Source: Obelidium mucronatum (lineage: Eukaryota; Chytridiomycota; Chytridiomycetes; Chytridiales; Chytriomycetaceae). Taken from it: 64,000 bases of DNA. A model generated the notes under the pieces. The model had not been told where the DNA came from and ran no database searches. It was given only the letters and a program-made list of their open reading frames with translations. This document shows positions 57,985 through 64,000 of the stretch, piece by piece; the first letter of the stretch is position 1, and each line of letters opens with the position of its first letter. The stretch covers positions 62,001-126,000 of the forward strand of contig JAIVFH010000026.1 in the NCBI GenBank assembly GCA_025765595.1, written 5' to 3'. The translations under genes and the position numbers were made by a program.

Positions 57985-58262
57985 ATTTCCTCATATTGCG
58001 TGTTTTTTTTATGTTGCTGCTACAGGCGGTGGATTCTTTTGGTTATTGTACCGCTCTTAACGATGTATTCCTCATCTCGTCCTTATTTTTTTTTTTTTTT
58101 TGAATACTTACAAAACCTCATCCAATTCAGTTCATTGAACGAGAAATCTATTAAAAAAAAACCATTTAAGATTGCTTTCTTTTATTATCCTTCTTGTTTT
58201 TTTATTATTCGCTTGTGCATTGTAACTTTCTTTTTTTTCCTTCTTTTGAGTTTAACAGCAAA

Positions 58263-60739
58263 ATGGAAAACAACAACAGCGCATTTCGAGGAAGAGGAAG
58301 AGGCAGAGGCGGATGGATCCCACGCGAGCCAAAAGCAGAAGCAGCTGTTAAGCGCGAAAGCATCAGCGACTTGGGCCAAATGAGAATCGATCAAGACCAA
58401 CCACAACAGCCATTGACAGATCAAGGAGTCTCTGCCCCGCCTTCAGCAAATCCAAGAAACAGAAACAGAAGAAAGAAACCTGCCCAATCTGCATCAAACA
58501 AACCTGCTCAGAACTCTGGAGCTGCAGCTGCAGTTGTTCAGGATGAAGATGTTGACATGGAGGATGTTGAAGCTGTGGTTGAAACTGTTGGAGAAACCTC
58601 AACGCCAGTTCACCTGTCCTCGACAAAATTCCAGGATCTTGTCCAGCAGGGAGTAATCTGTGGTCCCGTGGGTCGCGCTTTGAAGGAAGTCATTGGGCAT
58701 TCGTTTTTGACTCAGGTTCAAGACAAGACGATTCTCGAGATTCTTGGCGGAAATGATTGGTACATATAATTATCTTGTTTTTTGCTTCGTGTGCCATCGT
58801 GTCCTTTTTTTTTCTGTGGTCTTCCTTTTTTTGTGACTTTGCTCACCTCTCCGCCTTCAGAACGTTAACCGTTTATACAGTCTGGCTCAAGCAAAAACCG
58901 GAACCGGAAAGACTCTCGGATTCTTGATACCTTCAATTGAACGCGTCTACCGTGCAGCCTACTCAACGAACCCGCCAAACCTGCCACACCCAAATTCTGT
59001 CTCAATTCTTGTGATTTCACCAACACGTGAACTCGCGCAACAAATTGCGGTTGAAGCCGAACAACTTGTTCGATTCTTGCCACTACAAGTTCAATGTGTG
59101 ATTGGTGGAACAAACATGTCGTCTGAGGCCAAAAAATTGAATGCTGTTGACAAGAGAGTGGATATTTTGATTGCTACTCCGGGGCGTTTGAAGGATCATT
59201 TGGAGAATTCGAATTTGGTGGGAAAAAGTTTTTTTTTTTTGAGTCGCGTCAATCTTGAATGCTAAAATGCGGTTGTTGGTTATTTGTTTGCAGAAAGCGG
59301 GCTGTTTGAATCTTCAAGTCCTCATATTCGATGAAGCGGACCGTTTACTGGATGAAGGTAAAGGCGTCATTTACCTTACCATGGGTTCTTACTACAACAT
59401 GAACATGAACAGGTTTCAAACAGGACATTGATAAGATCTTGACATTCCTCCCAAAAGCAATCTCCCCTACCTCCACTACAACTCGCCAAACACTCCTGTT
59501 TTCAGCAACAATCCCTCAATCAGTTCACGCCATCGCCAAACAGGCACTCCTCCCCAACTTCAAATTCATAACAACCATCGCCGAATATGAAAGCAGCACC
59601 CATGAACACGTTCCTCAACATCAAATCGTTGTCCCCATGCAAGACATGCTCACAGCCGCTTACGGAATCCTGAACCAAATCCTTAGCACCAACACTCTTA
59701 CTGCCAAAATCATCATGTTTTTCCCAACCGCCAGAACAACGCAACTCTTTGCAGAGCTGCTTATGGCACTTAAAATCAAATGCCCCGTTTTCGAAATCCA
59801 TTCACGAAAGTCCCAGAGTGTACGTACGAAAGCGACAGACGCGTTTCGAACCTGTGCGATGGGGATCATGGTTTCCAGTGATGTCTCTGCACGGGGGATG
59901 GATTTCCCGGGTGTTACTCATGTTTTGCAAGTCGGCGTTCCTGCGAACCGTGAGCAATGTGAGTGTTTTTTTTTTAAAAAAAAGAATTCTTCCGCATTAC
60001 TTATCTGTGCCCAAATCGGAAAAATATAGACATCCACCGGCTTGGTCGAACAGCCCGCGCCGGAACCGCAGGAACTGGAATCCTTCTCCTCGGCGACTTT
60101 GAATCCTCGTTCCTCACCCGCCAGCTTCGAGACCTTCCCTTAAAACCATACCCGTACCCAAACCCCATCTCTCCAACTCTCACTTTACAAGTACAAGCGG
60201 CACTCGAAAATTCTGTGGCCGCTGAAACAAAAGACATGGCGTATCAGGCGTGGCTTGGGTTCTATAACACCTGGTGCCGCGAGTTTGGGTGGAAGACAAA
60301 AGATGAGCTTGTGGTGGTTGCGAATCAGTATGCGATGGATTGTTTGAGGTGTGAGAGGTTGCCTGGGTTGTTGAAGAAGACTGTTGGGAAGATGGGGTTG
60401 AAAGGGGTTAGTGGGTTGAATATCGTTTCTGAATTAGGTGGAGCTAGTGTTGGTGGGGAAAGTCGGGGTGGGAGTGGGAGAGGAAGAGGGAATGGTGGTC
60501 CAAGTCGCGGCAGTAGTGGTGGGGCTCGTGGAGGCGCGATTGGTAGGGGAGATGGTGCGTCTGAGGCAAATGATACTCGTGGTTTGTATTCCACTCCTGT
60601 ACCAGGAAATAATTCTGGAAGGGGTGGATCGAACGGTGGACGTGGGACTGGAATGCGTGGAAATGGACGAGGAAGTGGTCGTGGGCGTGGTAGGCAACCA
60701 CGTGGTGGTGGTGGTGGTGATCAAGGGATGACGCAATGA
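58263..60739 (+). CDS. DEAD-box RNA helicase, MSS116-like, with RGG tail
   Basis: Exons 58263-58759, 58881-59217, 59294-59357, 59413-59958 and 60030-60739; 717 residues in frame. ATP-dependent RNA unwinding/chaperone activity. N-terminal RG patch (RGRGRGRGG), Q-motif region LTQVQDKT, motif I AKTGTGKT (170-177), PTRELAQQ, TPGRL, DEAD (291-294), SAT (330-332), and HRLGRTAR (484-491). The spelling of motif VI and the following C-terminal extension (AYQAWLGFYNTW) match the Mss116/DBP group that acts on mitochondrial group I/II introns. However, the N-terminus does not look like a presequence, and the long Arg-Gly-Gly tail is more like nucleolar or cytosolic helicases. Location is therefore open. 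No frame problem is present. Confidence 0.95.
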
Positions 60740-60793
60740 GTTTCAAAAAAAGTTTTTTCAAATTTACATTTCACACAAAAAAAAAGCTGAAAA

Positions 60794-61348
60794 ATGGGAC
60801 GAAGAGAGACGATAGTTGTGTTTGGAGTTCCCTTGAAGGCGCTTGTGGGAACAACTGTTTCCATTGAAGACCTCAAGTGGGGAGCGGCGCTTGCAAAGCC
60901 AGAGGCATTGACTCTTTACCGCTTTTATCAGGGCTCTGACGAGGCGGTAGTGAATGCTCCAGCTCGCTACTGCACTCCAGGAACTGAAGAAGATGCGCAA
61001 CAAGCGGCTGATGCCGCAGCCAAGCGCCTTCCGCCAATGTTCCGCAATGATGCCAAGTTTATCGCAGGAATGCAGCAAAATGCTCGTGATGTTGCTTTGA
61101 AGGGGGTGTGCAAATGGGTTTGGAATTTTGCTGAGTTGGATGCTTTAAAGCGCAAGAATGAGGACGAGGAACAAGATGAACTTAATACTTGCATTGCTGG
61201 CTATCTTTTGGCTGAATTGCATGGAAGCGGCGCCTTGGAAATGAATGCTGAGTTCTTTTCGGCGGTGGAAGAAGCCAGATTGGACTGGACTGAAAAGTAC
61301 GGAGCTGTGATCCATGCAAAGCCTGTGTTGATTGTGATTGGTGGATAA
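60794..61348 (+). CDS. Small helical protein of unknown function
   Basis: Single exon, 184 residues (MGRRETIVVFGVPLKALVG). Not recognised. It begins with a hydrophobic strand-like segment (TIVVFGVPLKALVGTTV), is Ala-rich in the middle (DAQQAADAAAKRLPP), has an acidic helix (KRKNEDEEQDELN) and ends with another hydrophobic strand (KPVLIVIGG). No signal peptide, TM helix or known motif. It starts 55 bp after the helicase stop in the same direction. Codon use looks like that of its neighbours, and a single open frame of this composition is likely to be real. Confidence 0.6.
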   Translation: MGRRETIVVFGVPLKALVGTTVSIEDLKWGAALAKPEALTLYRFYQGSDEAVVNAPARYCTPGTEEDAQQAADAAAKRLPPMFRNDAKFIAGMQQNARDVALKGVCKWVWNFAELDALKRKNEDEEQDELNTCIAGYLLAELHGSGALEMNAEFFSAVEEARLDWTEKYGAVIHAKPVLIVIGG

Positions 61349-61404
61349 AAGAGTAGGGGAGTATGGGCTGCGGATTTCTATTTGAAAAAAGCCCATTCTT
61401 TCAT

Positions 61405-62332
61405 TCACTTCGTTTCAACAAGCAATGAAGCAATATCGTCTTCTAAAAACTGAACAAATCCCCACCGCTCTGGAATATGCATGTTTATCTCCCCTTGTGG
61501 CGCCCAAGTCCAGTTATCTTCAAAATGAACGTCATATCGGTTCTCATCGGGGATACGAATATAGTCGCCCGTTTCCTCATCAATTCGAAACTTCCATTCC
61601 ACACGCGAGAAATTGATTCTCCACGTGTCATCTGGATTCGGAGGAGTGGAACGCGTTGGTGGGTTGTTGTTGTACTTTTTGAGTCCTTGAAAGCATATGG
61701 ATGGGTTAGCGAATAGTGCTTGAAAAAAAAGGCATCCCAGAACCTTTCCAGGGAATAGCAACTTCCACATTCCATCCAATATCCTCATCAGAAGAATTGT
61801 TAATCGTTCCGTCCACGCTAACAGCTGAAATGAGACCTTCGATATTCGTGGGATGCGTGGCAGTGCCGCCTTTACTATATGGTTTATCCAAAGTCAGTTC
61901 CCAGATTGTATTCAACGCGTTTACTTCGAATTCATAGTAGTTGAGGCCGTCTCCGTCTGGGTCAATGAATATCTCCCTGTCAAAACGGGTTCCAGCATTG
62001 ATTTAATGACCGAATCCACCGAACCAGTCATTTTGCCAGTAGATGACGCTGCTCTTTTCCTTTATATTTGTCCAGACATGCGGTTCTTCCATTTCGCAGG
62101 CAAAGTAGAGGTATTCTGAGTCATAGAGCATCTTTGCTCTTGTCTTGAAACGCGGTTTGGGTTTGGAAGCATCTCCGGTAATATCCACGAATTCAGACGT
62201 CCAAGGAGCCAAAGTCCATGGGAAAGTGTCGAGTTTTCCGTTGACTGGCGGTGGTGTTGACGTGAAGTACGCAGAGTACAGTGGCGGCCCGGGTAGATCA
62301 ATGTTCATTTTTCCAACCAAATTTGTCATCAA
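61405..62332 (-). CDS. Carbohydrate-binding family 9-like (CBM9_1) protein
   Basis: Exons 62332-62025, 61976-61744 and 61685-61405; 273 residues in frame. Matches the stand-alone CBM9-like proteins: [76 protein letters not shown] and [13 protein letters not shown]. The first intron must use the GTTCGG donor (62024), which restores the W-E-I-F reading; the GTGGAT five bases later does not. There is no signal peptide at [10 protein letters not shown], so it is probably intracellular or a start lies elsewhere. CBM9 folds bind sugar chain ends or are parts of larger enzymes; the role of the single-domain form is unknown. Confidence 0.88.
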
Positions 62333-62619
62333 GTTTTTACTCTTCTTAAGCTCTTGTTAATATTATGAATGAAAGAAAAGGAATTGATTATTTTTCGTTG
62401 TTCTATTTTAAGTCACCCCTTTTACCAAATTTTGCAACTTTCCCTTCCAGAAAACACCTCGTCGCAATTCTGGTTTCAATAACCCAAAAAAAGAAAGAGA
62501 AGCAGCCAGAGAGTCAGAGAGAGTGAACGATCGCCAAGCCCTGCTCGTCAAAAGAAACTCGGCAAAACTGTAGATCTTTTTTTGTTTTGACAACCGGAAT
62601 CGTCATCATCACCAGTATT

Positions 62620-64000
62620 ATGAGGAAATCTGGAACAACTCCATCGGAAAACTTACCGCCCGTGCGGCAACCCTCAGCCATTTCTCGGAAAGGCGGTGGC
62701 GTTGGAACTGCTGGTGTATTATCTCCAACCTTGAATCAAACGACAACATTGGGGGGAAATAGCGGCGCCAAGCCGTCCATTCGAGCTTCCCGTGGAAGCG
62801 CGCGGACGTCAATAATCAACATGGATCCCTCGATTCTCGAAAAAGAAGTGGAAATATTGAATCTCGCAGCAAAGAAATTGGATACGCCAGCTGGATTCAT
62901 GTCAAGCACAAACACACTTGTTGCAACCACAGCAACAGCAGCATTGGGGCAAAAGGGCACTGTGAAAGGAGCCAAAGTAAATCATGGAATCTCGAATGAT
63001 CAGCCGAAACCAAAAGTAGGAAATCGACTAGAATTACCTCTTGCTGTGAAACGACCAACATCAGCCCCCAACGTGAACAATATCGCGGAAGGGGCTGCTG
63101 TGGCTCCAGAGGTGGAGGAAGCTCAAATTAACGCCAACTTTATGGGAAACAATTTGCGGTCCAAGAAACAAATCAAACAGTCTGCTGCAGCAGGGAATCT
63201 TAAATCATGTGGTATGCGAGCATTACCCTTTTTTTGTTTTGTGTCTTTTCTATTTTCAAGCAACAAAAAGCTTACGGGTGTCAGAAAAAGTACACACTTT
63301 CACTCTACAGGATTTCACAATTCGCGAGCAGATTGGAAAAGGCGCGTTCGCAAGAGTCCATGTTGTCAAATTTAACCGGCAAGACTACGAAACAAGCATA
63401 AACATGACCACTAAACAATTCTCGAAAACATATGCGATTAAGTCGCTACGGAAGGCGGACATTGTAAAAACCAAACAAATCAAGCACGTCATGAGTGAAA
63501 AGAATATCCTCAATATGCTCAAGAGTCCTTTTATTGTAGAGTTGGTGACAACGTTCCAAGACCAAAAGCACTTGTATCTCGTTTTAGAGTATATCCCTGG
63601 AGGAGATATGTTTAGCCATATTCGAAAACACATACGGTTCCAGGAAGCGGTTGCGAAATTCTATACATGCGAGATTATTCTGGCGCTGGAGTATATACAT
63701 TCAAAAGATGTCATCTATAGAGATTTGAAGCCAGAGGTGAGGAGGATTTTTTCCATCATGTCATTTCAGAAGTTCTCATAGATTTGGGTTCTTGAATAGA
63801 ACATTCTTATCGACCCTCGGGGCCACATAAAAATAGCGGATTTTGGTTTCGCAAAAGTAATCCCCCGAAATCATGCAACAACATTCTGTGGCACTCCTGC
63901 ATACATGGCCCCTGAAATCATTCTAAAAATGGGATACACAAAGGCAGCTGACTGGTGGAGCCTTGGAACCGTCTGCTACGAACTGATGGCAGGTTATTCT
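62620..64000 (+). CDS. AGC-family protein kinase (PKA catalytic-like), 3' truncated by window
   Basis: Exons 62620-63211, 63261-63736 and 63800 to beyond 64000. About 200 residues of disordered N-terminus precede the kinase domain, which opens TLQDFTIREQIGKGAFARVHVV. Seen in order: Gly loop GKGAFARV, YAIKSLRK, VMSEKNIL, LVLEYIPGGDMFSHI, the catalytic loop VIYRDLKPEN split by an intron after PE, ADFGFAK, and TFCGTPAYMAPEIIL in the activation segment, where Thr is the usual PDK1 target. YRDLKPEN, GTPAYMAPE and DWWSLG fit AGC kinases of the PKA/PRKX group. An insertion of about 10 residues (NRQDYETSIN) sits between the Gly loop and the AIK lysine. The C-terminal AGC tail is outside the window. 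Confidence 0.93.

Noticed and set aside
62014..62019. GTGGAT as donor of CBM9 intron 1
   Set aside because: It leaves the gene out of frame; GTTCGG five bases upstream restores [11 protein letters not shown].
1..64000. CRISPR arrays, tRNA or rRNA genes
   Set aside because: No direct-repeat/spacer arrays and no cloverleaf or rRNA sequence were recognised on either strand; a tRNAscan run would be the decisive test for tRNAs.

Overview
This window looks like nuclear DNA of a zoosporic, early-diverging (chytrid-type) fungus. Genes are compact and cut by many short GT-AG introns (about 45-80 nt). 5' leaders are short, with TATA boxes about 45-60 bp upstream of several ATGs. The set mixes fungal families (AAT-type amino acid permeases, OPT transporters, an MSS116-like DEAD-box helicase, MBOAT_2 wax-synthase-like enzymes, GH18 chitinases) with genes yeasts have lost, such as an augmin HAUS3 subunit. 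The clade is an inference; no rRNA or other marker is present.

Layout. 1-2.1 kb: 3' part of a Ty3/Gypsy Pol gene. 4-8.2 kb: MBOAT copy 1 and OPT transporter copy 1. 9-12 kb: two SCP/FCP1-type CTD phosphatases. 12.4-13.7 kb: a kinase-like gene with a broken frame. 13.8-16.6 kb: MBOAT copies 2 and 3. 16.7-21.7 kb: a mitochondrial P-loop ATPase and an Argonaute with a complete catalytic tetrad. 22-27.6 kb: MBOAT copies 4 and 5 and OPT copy 2. 27.7-30.9 kb: a gene-poor stretch holding a decayed sixth MBOAT and small repeats. 30.9-34.6 kb: a tandem pair of amino acid permeases showing patchwork identity. 34.7-39 kb: a duplicated unit made of a Cys-rich HNH-like gene (second copy only a tail) and an FAD monooxygenase. 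39.6-42.2 kb: HAUS3. 42.3-54.8 kb: two paralogous divergent RhoGAP-like proteins flanking a two-TM protein and an MFS transporter. 55.4-58 kb: two secreted GH18 chitinases. 58.2-64 kb: DEAD-box helicase, a small unknown gene, a CBM9-like protein and the start of an AGC kinase.

Themes. Tandem or local duplication dominates (MBOAT x5 plus a relic, OPT x2, CTD phosphatase x2, permease x2, monooxygenase x2, RhoGAP x2, chitinase x2). OPT copies 1 and 2 lie at the two ends of the MBOAT array (MBOAT copy 1 sits just beyond OPT copy 1), as if a lipid-acyltransferase/transporter block had been copied. Exon models for MBOAT, OPT2, Argonaute, permeases, helicase, CBM9 and the ATPase close in frame when the introns are assembled by hand.

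The oddest signal is nine breaks of reading frame inside well-conserved coding sequence of six genes (OPT1, kinase-like gene, monooxygenase 2, MFS, both chitinases). Seven of the nine need one base to be skipped (+1). Assembly indels or decay of duplicates are the simplest explanations, but conserved catalytic motifs continue on both sides, and two breaks sit on a UGA in a context resembling known +1 frameshift sites.
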